From Thunnus maccoyii (taxonomy: Eukaryota; Chordata; Actinopteri; Scombriformes; Scombridae), in the NCBI RefSeq assembly GCF_910596095.1, contig NC_056554.1:5580001-5644000 (forward strand): a DNA stretch of 64,000 nt. Reading direction: 5' to 3'. Both the position numbers and the translations under genes were made by a program. Below, one piece after another: positions 36,744 through 49,109 of the stretch; within the stretch, counting starts at the first letter, position 1; each line of letters starts with the position of its first letter. The notes below the pieces were generated by a model that saw only the letters and a list, made by a program, of their open reading frames with translations, was not told where the DNA came from and did no database searches.

Positions 36744-37800
36744 GCACACAAGAGTATAATACAAGGTGAGAACAGAGATGTTGAATGACCTCATAAATCA
36801 CATTGCTAAGAGTTTGAGAAAATCTTTAAATTAATGCCAAATCAAAATGAATTTGATTCCATAAATTGAGGTAGAAACACACTTTAAACCATCATCATCA
36901 GCCAGAGCTCTTCATTCCTGCAGAGCTAATAAATCGATATACAATCATTAAACATTGCTAATGGAATCCTAAAAATATTTGCTGCTTTAACCTCAAAGAT
37001 CAATCTTTGCGCGAATCATGATTAAAACGCGCTCCTTGACATGTGTCGTGTGCTCTCTCTCCAGGTTTAGAATATGACATGATCGTCGTCGTCTGCTGAT
37101 GTACGTGGTGCTATACATCCCTCTCGTCTATGGCGGATTGCGTTGCGTTCGCCTGAGACTTACTGGAAGATACTGTATTGCGGAACAGCCCCGTACTTTA
37201 AAAACATACGATTCCATGTCTACAGTTCACGTATTCTCCTGAGCTGTTTATGCCTTTCTTGTTCCTCTGCTTGTTTTACTGTTCAAATCCTTAAAGTGTT
37301 TCACAGAATAGGATGCTGGCGTAGGTGCTTAGTCTATTTCAGTGTGACACACAGCACTGATCTTGGCCAAAAAAAACTATACACTCTGCTTTTCAATCTT
37401 TCTAAATGGAAATGGCCTCTGGAAGACTGTGACAGAATTTCATAACAAGGGAAGTCAATTAAATGAGAATATATGTAGTCTTTGTAAGCAAAATTATTGT
37501 AGTTTGTTCAGTCTAAGGGTGTTGGTTGATCACTAAATGCTCATCAAAAGAAGTTTATAAAATTCAGCGTATAAGTGCTTTAATATCTTGGTGTGGCAGG
37601 TTGTACATTAAGCTCTTAAGTTTTCCGACGCATGTAAAGCATGACAAATCAAAAGTTCCAGGTTGGTTTTGTTCTTTTTACATTTGTGTTAACTTTTTCT
37701 AGCGTAAACAGAATCTATAGCAACGTTATGTATGATTTTATTTACTTTACAAATTGCTTTTCCTTTGAAGGCTTTTTAATAAACACATGAAACCAAAAAA
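36744..37800 (+). other. 3' UTR of the upstream rbm4-like gene, with an intron and poly(A) signal
   Basis: Donor ACAAG|GTGAGA at 36765, 22 nt after the stop, and acceptor CTCTCCAG at 37064 define a 3' UTR intron. The UTR continues from 37065 to an AATAAA at 37778-37783. The paralog at 44952 has a homologous arrangement, and both downstream exons share a GATCGTCGT word near their start. Confidence 0.7.
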
Positions 37801-40800
37801 CAACGTTCTAACTGTCAAATTATTCCTTGTTGGGTAGGCCTCTCAGTCTAATGACTTGGCACACAGCCACTATACACCAGATATCTTGAAAGTTACGCAG
37901 GCGTTTCACTCTTAACACGCTTTCAGTTTCATTCTTCACACCCTTGAAGTATCAGCTTGACACATGGTAGGTAATGTTTTCCCGTTCATCTCCAGTGAAA
38001 ATACTGGACAACTAAGCAACCAGGCTTGCGATGAGACGTGAGGGAAGAAAATGAAATTTGTGGGCAGCTGTACCTTGATATTTTGATGACTTGGCAGACA
38101 TTGTTACATTGATAACCGCTTTCTTGAGTCATTACCAAAATAAAATGCATACTGTATATGCAAACCTAAACAAAAAGTAGATTAAGACTTCTCCTCTTAG
38201 ACCTTTTTTTTTTAAGTTGATGCAGTAAATGAAATCTGTAGCTGTCCACAAACACAGGAGTGACAAAACATTGAGCAGAAAAATTTACCACAAGTTCCGT
38301 TTCCTTAATTTTTCTGTAGCTACACAATGTTTTTAATCTGCGTCCGCTGGCTGCTACGTGTTGTCCCTGTCACACAGGAAGCTGCATCACAGTCGTCCAT
38401 TGCCTACCTTGTGTCGAGCCAATTAGTTGTTTCCTAGAAGTAGTAACGATTATTAACTGAGCTTTGCGATGGGCCATGTTTCTGTCGTCTTGCGACATTT
38501 GTTCTAATTTGCATTCTTCATTTCTCTGTCATTTAGTTCACACAAATTATTCACACTTTCCATTATTGTCTTAACTCTCAACATGGCCTTTTATTTGTAC
38601 CATAAATTGCATGCAGTCTTGGAATTCTTAGTATTTGTGCTCTTTGTAGGTTTTTAGACTCTATGCAGGAGACACCAGCTCATGGTAAGTCATCCATGGA
38701 AGATGTCTGCATCCTGAGGCGGAGCGGTGGGTATTGTTCAAACTTTACTCCAAAATACCTCTTACTAATGCAGTACATTGACTCATGTCTCTGTCTTGTG
38801 ATCTTGGATACTGCTGTGTACTCGTTGTATAGTCAGAATATCAAAGTTGTATTCTCTACTTCATGGTTACCATTAAATTTGGTCTTAAATATTTGAAAAT
38901 GTGTTATTTCTTTAAGCTGTGGGGAGAATGGGATTGCTGACCCCGTCTCTTTGTCTACAGGCTGTAGACCGGCCTGCTCTGCTGGCTGTAACGGGTCATG
39001 AAGTGAATTCATCACAAACTAGACAAGATGGGATCAGCTGGTCGTGCAGTTTAAGGTAATGCAGTATAAAATACTTTATGTCCATAAGAGTTTCTTTTTT
39101 GTGTACCCTGATTTTAAAAGCGTGTTGTTTTTACAGGAAGTGCATTTGGTGTTTCCGTGAAGGTTCGGCCCATTGGTTGGTGAGCTGGATTGACTGTTAA
39201 ATCTTAAGGAAATCTGTATATTTACATTTTTCTCCATCAGCTGATGACACCAAAATAATGAGTTAGGTGAAAGAAACTGGCCTCAGAACAATCCCTACAG
39301 ATTTTTAATTAAAAATGTAATTGAATCAAGCCACCTCAAACTTACCAAAGACACTTTTAAGAAGCTCTATAAATATTTGAAGTTGACATATGGCTAAAAC
39401 ATGTAATTGTGACAGGGTTTTGGTTTTGGCTCCATTTGTACTTGAAATTTTTGTGTGATCTTTTACATACAACTGTTCAACCTTTGTTTTGTTACTATCT
39501 TTATGTATCTTTACTATTTATGAACCTAAAACATATAAACATACTGTAGGTTACTGTATATGGGCAGTTGCACACAGATATTTGTAGCAATTGAAGTGTT
39601 AATAAATTGTATTTTATAAATCATTGTCTTTTTGTTTTTGTTTGTTTCAAATATGGATATGAACTTTTAACATTGTCATTTCAGTATGGAAGTTGAAACT
39701 TAACAGGCTGGAAATGAATGACCATCATTTACAGAGAAATCTGATACATGACATCTTTGGTATTCAAACACAGTCATGCAAGGCTGTTTAGTATGAAATG
39801 GCCTCCTGCTGTTACGCAGTTTGGCAGAAACTCTACAACAAACTGCGTTAAAGTTGAGAATAATTTATGGTGAGACATTACAGATTATCTCATGTTGCCT
39901 AATTAGCATTTAAAAAGTGCTCATAGTCTTGGAGAACCTCTGGCAATACAGATACTTAGGTATTAACACGTCTCAACAGTCCTGTGTTTCACATAATCTG
40001 TAATGTGTCCTCTTTGAAACAGTCAGAATATTGTTGCATTGTGATTTAAAAAAAAAAAAAAAAAAAACAACCCTGTAAATGTTGTCAGTGTTACTTGATT
40101 TTTCATAGATTTGGCAATATCCTTGTTCCTGCTAACATTTGCAAGCAAAACCCCCAGATGTGCTTGTTCAGCAACAACTTATTTGTCTATCTCTGCCAGT
40201 GAGGAAAAATGACCCAGACATACAGTGTGTGTGTGTATATACATTAAAAGTATGCTTTCCATTTATCCTGGACAGGTAACCTGTTATAATGGATAGTATA
40301 GACACTGTACTTAGGAATAGGAACAAGACAAAGTTATCAAAGCTGTACAAAGTGAAATGTAAATAGAACTTCTCCTCCTCATATTTCTCATGAGTGAGGA
40401 GTTGCATCTTCCGTTCCCTTTTTTGGAAAGTCAGTTTCCGCAATGAAGTCATTGCAGTTCAAAGGAGGTTTCCTGTAAACACACTATCTTATTGCTGGAG
40501 TTGAGTTTCAAGAAATCATGAGAGGTGGTTAGAGTGTCAATACTGTGTTGACCAGACTCTGTTTTACAGGGTTTACTGAACCGGTCCAACTACTGCCTGC
40601 ATGATAACGACCAAATTCCACACTGTTAGGACTTTTTGTACTGGCTATTCCTGAAGCCTGCTGATGTTAACTACACTAACACTGTGTGCTCTGCTGCTTC
40701 AAATGACTAGATGGAAGATCTCATTTTGCACTTCCTTCTCGTAACTTCAATAAAGAGAGCAAGATGAGGAATCTCAAACCAGATTGGACTTTGTCTCAAA

Positions 40801-41864
40801 GACTATAAAATAAATAGTACCCAGAGTCGCAGTGTGTTTCTACTTTGTCCTGTGTTGTTAACCAGAAGACCAGCTCAGTAAATTTAAAAAATGTATCTTT
40901 TTCAGTTTTAGCATAATTCACTGTCTCATCTTTGTGTCTGTATTCTTTGGTTTTGTTTATTTCCGGCTGATGTTGTCATGCTGGGAAGAGGACCTGACAA
41001 ACAGGTCAAGTGCAATTTTGAGGTACCTGTGCTTCCCTGTTTCCTTGTTACACTTCTTTATATTTCTGCTCCACAAAAGTTCAGAGGGAAATATACTTTT
41101 GTTATTCCACATTTATTGGACAGCTATAGTTATATTTCAGATTCAAATTTTCATCCAGAACATATGATCAGTTAATATGAAGTAGATAAATATTAGTTTT
41201 ACCTGTCGACTAGTAACAAGAAAATGCTGCATACACATTTAAGTGTCATTGATAATAATCCTATAGTATATAATAATATAACTAAGAGCGGCCAATACGC
41301 ATAAAAAACACTTCTACTTTAAATACTTTTAAGTATACTTCACTGATAATACTGAACTTACTATAAATGTGTGCATGTTTTTGTTTCTACCGCAGCTTAT
41401 TGTAGCCTGAGCTCAAAAATTTGAGCAATTTTACCTCAAGCAAAGATGTCACGCCATCCTGCTGTTCTCAGGAACAGCGTTGTATGAATAATTACCATAA
41501 ACTTCCAGTAAATGTGAGGACAGTTTCTTTAAATTGGTTGTCAAATCTATGTTTGATACAGAATATTTAAGAACAAGAACATTCAGAATAAGATTTTGCC
41601 AAAAAATATTTAATATGCAGAAGTAGAAAAAAGGCTTTTTTTAAGCGCTTACACTTCAAGAAATGGGGTTAATTCAGTATATGAAGATCACAGCTTTACA
41701 GTATATAGATATATGTTGTAATACATAGAGTGCTGAGTAATACTATGATTTCACATTACAAAGAGGGAGTCTGCTTGAACTCAAATGTAACAACTACACA
41801 GCAATTCATTGCCACAAGAAAGTAAAAATAAAGTCACAGCATGTCACAGAGTGGTGATTGTTAG
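37801..41864. other. Intergenic, rbm4-like copy to tifa 3' end; contains three spaced exon-like pieces
   Basis: About 4 kb with no coding gene I can support. Three short segments with good splice signals at 38658-39179 are described separately. There is a poly-A tract at about 40048-40067, an AATAAA near 39600 and another near 40750. Sequence next to 41864 should be the tifa 3' UTR on the minus strand. Confidence 0.45.
38658..39179 (+). ncRNA. Possible non-coding exon chain (alternative rbm4 3' exons or an lncRNA)
   Basis: Three segments each have an acceptor and a donor in the right order on plus: 38658-38684 (TTTTTAG before, ATG|GTAAGT after), 38961-39055 (TTTGTCTACAG before, TTAAG|GTAATG after) and 39137-39179 (GTTTTTACAG before, TTG|GTGAGC after). 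None carries a long open frame. They could extend alternative transcripts of the rbm4-like gene upstream or belong to an independent lncRNA. Splice motifs alone are weak evidence. Confidence 0.3.
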
Positions 41865-42452
41865 TCATGAATAACACATGTGAGTCTCATCAGTTTCCAA
41901 GGGGCCTTGGGTCCTAAGACTAGCAGGTAAACCGTTCATCACACGTGAGCCTGTGTCCATTACGGGTGTGGTACTAGGCACAAACATGCATGTCTCCTTG
42001 GATGGAGACACTGTCAGCACCTCCAACTCCACCTCAAAGCTCCCCTTGGCCTCGCCGGGCTCTCGGATGATAAGCATCTCATACTCTCCGAACCGGATCA
42101 GGGCCTTGGCCGGGAGATCCATCTTCTCCAGGTAGTTCAGTGTTGAGCTGTTTACTGACAGTCGTCCCCTCTGGGTCAGGTTCTGGATGGTGAACAGCAT
42201 GTCCGGGCTCTGGGGTGTGCGGTATGCATGGAGGGCCATCTGTTTACGGGACACCCGGGGGTCAACCAGGGCAAAGGTGCAAGCCTGGGCGTCACGGCCC
42301 AGCCTGAGAGGGTCCTCTGCTGAGTGTCTTCTCCTGTTCCCCAGAGGAAGCAGACTGTAAAGGCCCTTAGAAGTCTGCTGCGGGTGGTAGAGCTTGATAT
42401 GGAGACAAGTCAGGAGATCCTCCTCTGTCTCCATTGTCTGGGACACATTCAT
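41865..42452 (-). CDS. tifa: TIFA, TRAF-interacting protein with forkhead-associated domain (195 aa)
   Basis: Adaptor of innate immunity. In mammals ALPK1 senses bacterial ADP-heptose and phosphorylates TIFA on Thr9; TIFA then oligomerises through FHA-pThr9 contacts and recruits TRAF6 to activate NF-kappaB. The coding part is a single exon, with an acceptor (TTTCATCACAG) 15 nt before the ATG at 42452. FHA features: LRLGRDAQ (residues 49-56), VSRKQMALHAY, and a C-terminal strand MDLPAKALIRFGEYEMLI that closely matches human MDLPYRCMVRFGEYQFLM. Counting from this start places a Thr at position 9 in METEED, matching the human ADTEE context. The tail has PLETDE (184-189), fitting the TRAF6 pattern PxExx(acidic). 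An open frame extends past the ATG into the intron, but it is not spliced in. The 5' exon was not located. Confidence 0.93.
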   Translation of the reverse strand: MNVSQTMETEEDLLTCLHIKLYHPQQTSKGLYSLLPLGNRRRHSAEDPLRLGRDAQACTFALVDPRVSRKQMALHAYRTPQSPDMLFTIQNLTQRGRLSVNSSTLNYLEKMDLPAKALIRFGEYEMLIIREPGEAKGSFEVELEVLTVSPSKETCMFVPSTTPVMDTGSRVMNGLPASLRTQGPLETDETHMCYS

Positions 42453-42467
42453 GATGACAAAAAGCTC

Positions 42468-44220
42468 CTGTGATGAAATCAGCAGAGGGCTGACCTTCAA
42501 TGATGAAGGGCTGTTGGAGCAGAAAGCAAACAAACCCATTGGAATACAAGTAGATAGGGTGGTTTACCAGTCAAACACAAGTAAAGTAATACAACAAATA
42601 TACAAATTCCTGTTGTTAGATCATTGTGTCTTACCTGTATGTTGAATTCCCTAATTTGAAGAACACTTGGTTTTACTACATCCACAGGAAAACTGCATCA
42701 AATAGAGTGTGTCACACTCAGGGGGAACTAGCGGTGTTGGTGCTGAGAATGAAAACAGGCTAACTCTTTCTGTTTGCTCTTTTCATGCTGCTGTCTTCGC
42801 TCCTCCCGCTTGGTTTCGTCACTCTCACAAGACCCAGTGGTAATGATGGTGCGGTCAATTGCACATACGGAAATATCACTACTCTAAATGTGTGGATGAC
42901 GTAAAGCAGTAGTGAATTCAAAGGATAAGTCGTGATTTTCATTCAGTGTTGTTAACATAAGGTGAACATGGAAGTTATGTTCACCAACTGGTAAAATAAA
43001 GTGTATGTTAGTTTGTAAACTATTATATAATCACATTTGTCAGTCTTTCTTGGTAATTTGCCACTCTTACTTTCTAACATGAATACATGATCAGTGGATC
43101 AGCAGGGAAATTTGCAAAGAAAAAGAAAAAAATTAATAAACGATTTTGGCAAGTATTTATTCATATTTCAACCTAACATGCCTATCATACACTGGTTTAC
43201 ACAAACTAAACTGTAACTAGCTGTAAATATATTTGTGTTTTAGACTGTTAATTAGACAATAAAAGCAATTTCAAGATGTCACTTTGGCTTCTGGGAAATT
43301 GTAATAGCCATGTTAAACACATTTTACAGAGTAATTATTATTTGGAAAAATAATCAACATATTATTCATCAATAAAAAAGAATGATATATTGCAAGGCTA
43401 CACCACAATGTTGTGCTGTAATGTGCCACCAGCCTACAATAGGGTCGCTGCTACTTTTTCGTACAATGTTCACTCTTTTTACTTTTCTAATCAAATATTT
43501 CACGAGTTGATCAGAGTTCTGTAACATACGATTTCAAGATGAGCACCTTAACGCAGCATTGGGGCACTGAAAAATTCCCCGATGACGCAACTTGAAACAG
43601 AAAGGACGACTCTTCTTAAATTTCACATTGTTGACCAGGGATCCGACCGTGGCGGGAGGCATAATCCTGTTGTAAAATGACACCGTTACACATTAATCCA
43701 GGAAGAAGTCGTTTACTTACGTGTAATAATTTAATCCCCTTGCATGTCACAGCTAGTAGTATGATTCAAGCAGAGAAAACGACGTTATTGGTTAAATATG
43801 AGACATTGTGAGTTACTTCCAAACCATGGCTGACTTGCCTTGCTGTTTGTTAATATATTGTTCAATAAAGCATTAAAAACTACCAGACATGGACAGAAAT
43901 ATGCTGGAAGTGGGTTTCCGGCAAGAAAAGACAAAACATGATAGTGTGTGGCATCATTTTTAACTTCCCCAGGTGTAAAGAATATGATATACTCATACAG
44001 TTATCTCGGGGTTTAAAACATGTAAAATATATGCATACTTAATACATAAAGCGGACGATGGACACTGCCCCCTCCTAGGCAGTAGGGGGCGGTGTGACTG
44101 TGGGTCACAAAAAGGGACAAACGGGGAAGAAAAAAGGGGGCAGAAAGCGGAAGTTAGCTAAAGCTGTTTATACATCCGTGAAAGGAAAACTCTCGAAAGG
44201 GGTTTGAATTTTTTGTAGAG
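42468..44220. other. tifa upstream region to the second rbm4-like promoter
   Basis: Divergent interval between tifa and the second rbm4-like gene. No open frame is convincing. The tifa first exon and promoter should lie within the first few hundred bases. From about 43600 the sequence becomes promoter-like (GATCCGACCGTGGCGGGAGG), and 44050-44230 holds a G-rich block with a CTCF-like word before the probable rbm4 5' UTR. Confidence 0.45.
44078..44094 (+). promoter_or_regulatory. CTCF-like site upstream of the second rbm4-like gene
   Basis: GGCAGTAGGGGGCGGTG matches the vertebrate CTCF core (CCASTAGGGGGCGCT) at most positions; it has G in place of the expected C near the end. It sits about 150 bp before the likely transcription start. 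Motif match only. Confidence 0.4.
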
Positions 44221-44951
44221 GCCGCCCGGTAAAAAAAAAAAAAAAAGGTAATCTAAAATTCACTCACCGGTATCTTGAGATTCACAATTCACTGCATTTT
44301 CAATAACTGAATTACCTACAGACATTTTGAGTGTTTGTTAGCCTGCGTCGCGTTTGTGTGCTAACATCGAGCTCGGCGCTTTGTTCACAGCGTGGCTCAA
44401 CGAGCAAGCTAACTGTAGCTAACGGTTAACGCAGTTTAGAGATGTGTGTTTAAACCATTGAGCTGTTTAATAAGCCGCACTGTTGCGTTATGATAGCAAA
44501 ATAGTAGATAGAAAGGTGTTAAAATATGTTCGCTAATTTGTGTCAAAATGCTTATATTATTTGACTTGCTGTGTGAAACTAATTGTCAGCCATTTTGTAT
44601 TGATTGAGGCCGTTTAATACGCAGCTGCTAAGGTTACATATCTGAGCAAACATACTTTAAGATCCCCTCCAGACATGTTTTAGGATGTATGTAGAATACT
44701 GTACTTTGAATAATTTGTGTCTGACATGGTTTTCCCACAAAAAAGCTATATTGGCTCGCTCAAATCCTTAAAATGATATATTCTCCTCTTCCCTCCTTAA
44801 AAATTTCTCAATCTATTAAATAGGCAAATTTATTTAAAAGTATGTGAAAAGGTTAAATGCCTTTTAATTCTAATGAAGCATTTTCCCCTGTCCCCATCCC
44901 TATGTACCCTATGTGTTTTTCTTTAATATATTTTGATACAGATCTTTAATA

Positions 44952-46096
44952 ATGGTGAAGATTTTTGTTGGGAATCTGCCTCGAGAGGCAGACCAGGATG
45001 AGATCAAGGCTCTCTTTACCCAGTACGGCACAGTCACAGAGTGTGCCATCATCAAGAACTACGCCTTCGTCCACATGGATGACCGCAAGGCTGCCACCAA
45101 AGCCATCAAGAATCTGCACCTCTTCAAGCTTCACGGCACACCTATCAACGTCGAGGCCAGCCATGGGAAGAACCAGGGATCTGTCAAACTGCATGTGGCA
45201 AATGTAGAGAAGGGATCTGATGATGAGCTCCGTTCACTCTTCGAGGAGTACGGCACGGTCACAGAGTGTGCTGTTGTCAAGAATTTTGCTTTCGTACACA
45301 TGTCCAACTCTGATGAGGCCATGGATGCCATCAAGGGACTAGACAACACTGAATTCCAAGGTAAGAAAGGGCCAGTATGTAAAAAAAAAAAAAAAAAGTA
45401 GTGTTGACAGCTTGTCTAACTTTAAACCTGATTGTGTAATATGTGTATCTTCTTTTGCATTTAGGCAAACGCATCCATGTACAGATTTCTAAGAGCCGTC
45501 CCAGACATGACGAACGGGACGACTACCCCCCTCCTCCCCCAGACAGGGCAGGCTATTGGCCCCCACGCTACCCAGGAGAAAGGCATGAGCCCCCACCTCC
45601 GAGCTACCTGAGGGGCCGCCTCAGTCACATACCCCCAGGTTACCCCGCCCCTCCTCTGCCGCCCCCTCCCCCCCGACGAGCCGTTTACCCTGACCGTCCC
45701 TATGAGGGTGAGAGGGACAGATATGGCGTGGTAGATTACTATGAGAAGTACAGAGCCCGTCCTTATGGCATTGCCTCCTACGAGGACCAACGTGCTGGCG
45801 CCCCTCCTCCTCCCCCTCCCCCTTCAGCCGTCGTGCGAGACCGTCTTATGACCTCGCCGCTCGACCCGTACGAGCGTCGGCCTCTCCCTCCTCCTCCGTC
45901 CTCGTACTACGCCCGAGACCGTAGTCCTCTGAGGAGAGCACCTAGCACGCCAATGCCCCCTGCAGGTAACGGCTACTCCTACGAGCGCTCCCGTCTCTCT
46001 CCGGTTCCCCGGGTACCGGCATACGGAGTTCCTCGAGCCAGGGACCCCTACGCAGACCGGCTGCCTCCGCCACCGCCTGCACGCTACGCTTATTAA
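44952..46096 (+). CDS. RBM4-like RNA-binding protein, downstream tandem copy (346 aa)
   Basis: Paralog of the gene at 35600. Coding exons 44952-45360 and 45465-46096; exon 1 has exactly the same length (409 nt) and phase as its neighbour. RRM1 starts [20 protein letters not shown], nearer to mammalian RBM4 (MVKLFIGNLPREATEQEI) than the upstream copy is. RRM2 has KLHVANV and NFAFVHM. The tail shares [42 protein letters not shown] and a PPPPARYAY end. There is no CCHC zinc knuckle. The start follows a 5' UTR acceptor (TTTTGATACAG) 10 nt upstream. Intron 1 has a 16-17 nt poly-A run. Tandem duplicates now flank tifa, which reads the other way. Confidence 0.92.
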
Positions 46097-47040
46097 GCAA
46101 GGCTCCGGCATGTGAAGTCAAGGTGAGGATAGGTCTGAGGTAGACTGGTGTTCATATCTTTTCTGAAATTCGTTCCTGTCAAGGCAGAGGCAGCCTGTAA
46201 GTTGTCCGGCACGCTCCAGATCTTGTGGGGAAATCAAGCTTTGAAAAGACATGCGAAAGAGGTGCTGTTCTCATAATGTACGTCTGTGCTTGTTCAGTCT
46301 TGGATCTCTGTGGCTGAAGAAGGGGACTCAACAAAAACAACTCGATTAAAGGCAGCATATACATAATTAAGATGGAACAACGTGCTTTGTATCAACAGTT
46401 GCAGGCAGTTCATTTGTGTCATGTGCTCTTTTTTCAGGATCGTCGTTCGACTGCGTCGCCGCTCGCCGCCTCCTGATGCACGTGACGCTATCCCCTTCCT
46501 GTCTGTGGCTGAGCGCGTTAACGTTCCCCTGCGATGCTCACAGGAGGAGCTGAAATGCCGACGTCCACGTCTGTTTTTGTTTTTATTATTTTGGGACAGT
46601 TTTTACACTCGTATTTTTCCCTCTGATTGTTTAGTTTGTCATTGTGCTATAGAATTTTTAATACTTGACGTCAAAGTAAGGCGTTTTTTTTTTTAATTTG
46701 AACTTTTACGTTTGAATTATTAGTGTTCTGATGTTGTGTGTGACCTTAGGAAGCTGACTCATTTCAGCATCATTTTGTAGGCGATACTTGTGACTGTAGA
46801 TTTAACTGAACTGAATGTTTGGTACTAAATCTAATCTGCACGTTGTTTCCATCATGTTGACCTTTCTCACAAACGCAAACCAAACCTCCATGTGGCGTTG
46901 CTGTGAAAATCTAAGCTGCAAAGACGCAAGAGTTTGACAAATATATAAAGTAACTGTTAATAGGACAGTCACCGCAAATCGTTCACATGTACCTGTATAT
47001 TGTCGAACCTGTTTTCAATAAAAAGAAGTGTGCAGTAATG
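46097..47040 (+). other. 3' UTR of the downstream rbm4-like gene, with an intron and poly(A) signal
   Basis: Donor CAAG|GTGAGG at 46122, 26 nt after the stop, and acceptor TTTTTTCAG at 46437 define a 3' UTR intron in the same place as in the paralog. An AATAAA at 47017-47022 is the likely 3' end. Confidence 0.7.
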
Positions 47041-48163
47041 TTCTTCAGATGGCTCCAGGTCATGCCCAGCGCTTAAACACCTAATCAGTGTGAACCGCTT
47101 GAATTGATTCAAATACTTTGATAGGATCTTTCGACAAATATCTTGCTTGTCTATTAAGTGATTATCCATTCACTAATGATGATCTGACGTATAATAGACT
47201 TGTTGAAATCGATACACTAATTAAAGACATACAGCCTCTCTGGTTTTGTCTGAAGTGCCCCAGCCTCGCTCATCAGCGTACCTTTAAGCTTGTCCCCTTT
47301 TGTGAAAAAAAATGAAGTTGCCCATAATGGAGCTTCAGTGCAGAGCATAACACTTTCCGGGCATTACTCCAGGTTAGATTTTGAAGTTGAGACTAGTTTA
47401 TCCTGAATCTGGGGGGAGATGACATCAAAGGCTGTTGGAGACCTTCAGAGTCCACAGGTAAGTCAAGGGTTTATGATGTAGAAACTTATCCTGACAGCAC
47501 ATGATCACATTTGAACTTTGTAAAGGTTTGTAACTGTGAAAATCATTTTTGCCATTTTCAGGTTTAGGAGTGCTAGTTAGTCAAATGTTTATTCATTCAT
47601 AAACTGTGTGCAAAACTATCCATTCAGCTGAAAATCTGCTCTATATTGTCAGTGTTTGTTGGGAAATAATCTTCAGCTATATATATATATGTATATATAG
47701 GTGATAGAAATTGTAGAGACCAGACCCAGTGATCATCAATTTGACAACCATTATTGGCTTTTGGGGAAGGTGTTTTTTTTTCCTTCCCCAAAATGGAAAA
47801 GTAGAGAAGCATCGAGGGTAGCAAGGGTGGTTAGGAGTCAAGATTGTGAGTGAGGTGACTTAAGGAAAGCATCAGGAGGTTTTACTCCTGGTCTTGCAGA
47901 CATGAGTTTTATGAAACCCTTGTAAAGCATGAAGTCAATTTACTATACATCAAAATTGCTATATTAACAGATTTTGCATACATTTTGATGGATATAATAA
48001 ACTGAGAGTACTCTGTATTGCCATGTTGGATTCTGACCTGCATGAATAAAATATTTAAAACAATCACGGACTCCCTGTTAACTAATGTACTGTAAATCTG
48101 TGAAGGTCTAGTTTTCCAAATGCAGTGATACTACATTTCTGAGTTTTGGTACTTAAACCAAAA
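47041..48163. other. Intergenic between the second rbm4-like gene and the receptor array
   Basis: No supported gene on either strand. It contains a short TA repeat near 47680-47697. It ends where the tandemly duplicated block begins. Confidence 0.5.
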
Positions 48164-49092
48164 CAATACTTTGTCTGATACCATACATTTAACAATAGAA
48201 ACATGTTTTTCTACTAACCCTTTTTTCACTGAGCAAACTTATGTTAAAACATATGTAATAGCTTTGTCTAAATAGTCTAAAACTGGTGAAATTATGATTT
48301 AAATCAAAGTGTGTTCAACCAATAGGCACTTACAGTTACTATGTAATCAAATATTTTCAATTTGTACTCTTGTTATATTTAATACCAGCTTTTAGTACTT
48401 ACATATATTAATATATTTTGTGGGGCTGCCACAGTCACTATTTGGATACCTTTTGGTCCGTACCAAAAAAAGTATTGATGGGTGAAACCCAGCCCAAGTT
48501 ATATTGAACGTGGAAATATATCAATATAATTCTGCTAATGTTTAAGACAATATATAAATAGGTTAATTGATGTATTTGCTCATGTCTGAAGGCAGCCCTA
48601 GTATAATTACATTTCTACTGTTTTTATTTCTACAACAATTAATCAAGTAGTTGTTAGCTATTAAGTTAAGGTTAAGATCAGATTTTTTGAGAAAAAATGT
48701 CCAAATTCTCTGATTTCAGCTTCTCAAAAAAGCATATTTTCTGGTATCTTTGGTCCTCTGTGACAGTAAACTGAATATCTTTGGGTTGTGGACTGTTGGT
48801 TGGGACAAAACAAGACACTAAAGGAATGTCGCTTTGGGAAACTGGTTGAGGTTTTTCACCTCTTTCTTACATTTTATTGACCAAATGACTAATCAATTAA
48901 TCGAAAATAATTAACAGATTAATTGATGTGAAAATAATTACCCACTGTTTATGTAAGTACACCTTTTTAACCTTTTGATGGTTTCGTTCAGATTTCAGTG
49001 TCCTGTGTATCAATGCAGCATCAGTGGGTTTGGTTTTATCTTCATTTAAAAAGTTTCAGTTTCATTCAGCTTAATCTGCAAGTACCACTGAA

Positions 49093-49109
49093 GGCCACTA
49101 GAGGGAGCA
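49093..49109 (+). promoter_or_regulatory. CTCF-like word in the duplicated block (first copy)
   Basis: GGCCACTAGAGGGAGCA resembles the CTCF core. An identical word occurs in the second block at 56894-56910. Motif match only. Confidence 0.35.

Noticed and set aside
36136-36759. A 207-codon open frame overlapping the rbm4-like tail in a second frame
   Set aside because: It lies wholly within the Pro/Arg-rich exon of the real gene. Biased codon use there suppresses stops in other frames. It has no homology and no initiation context of note.
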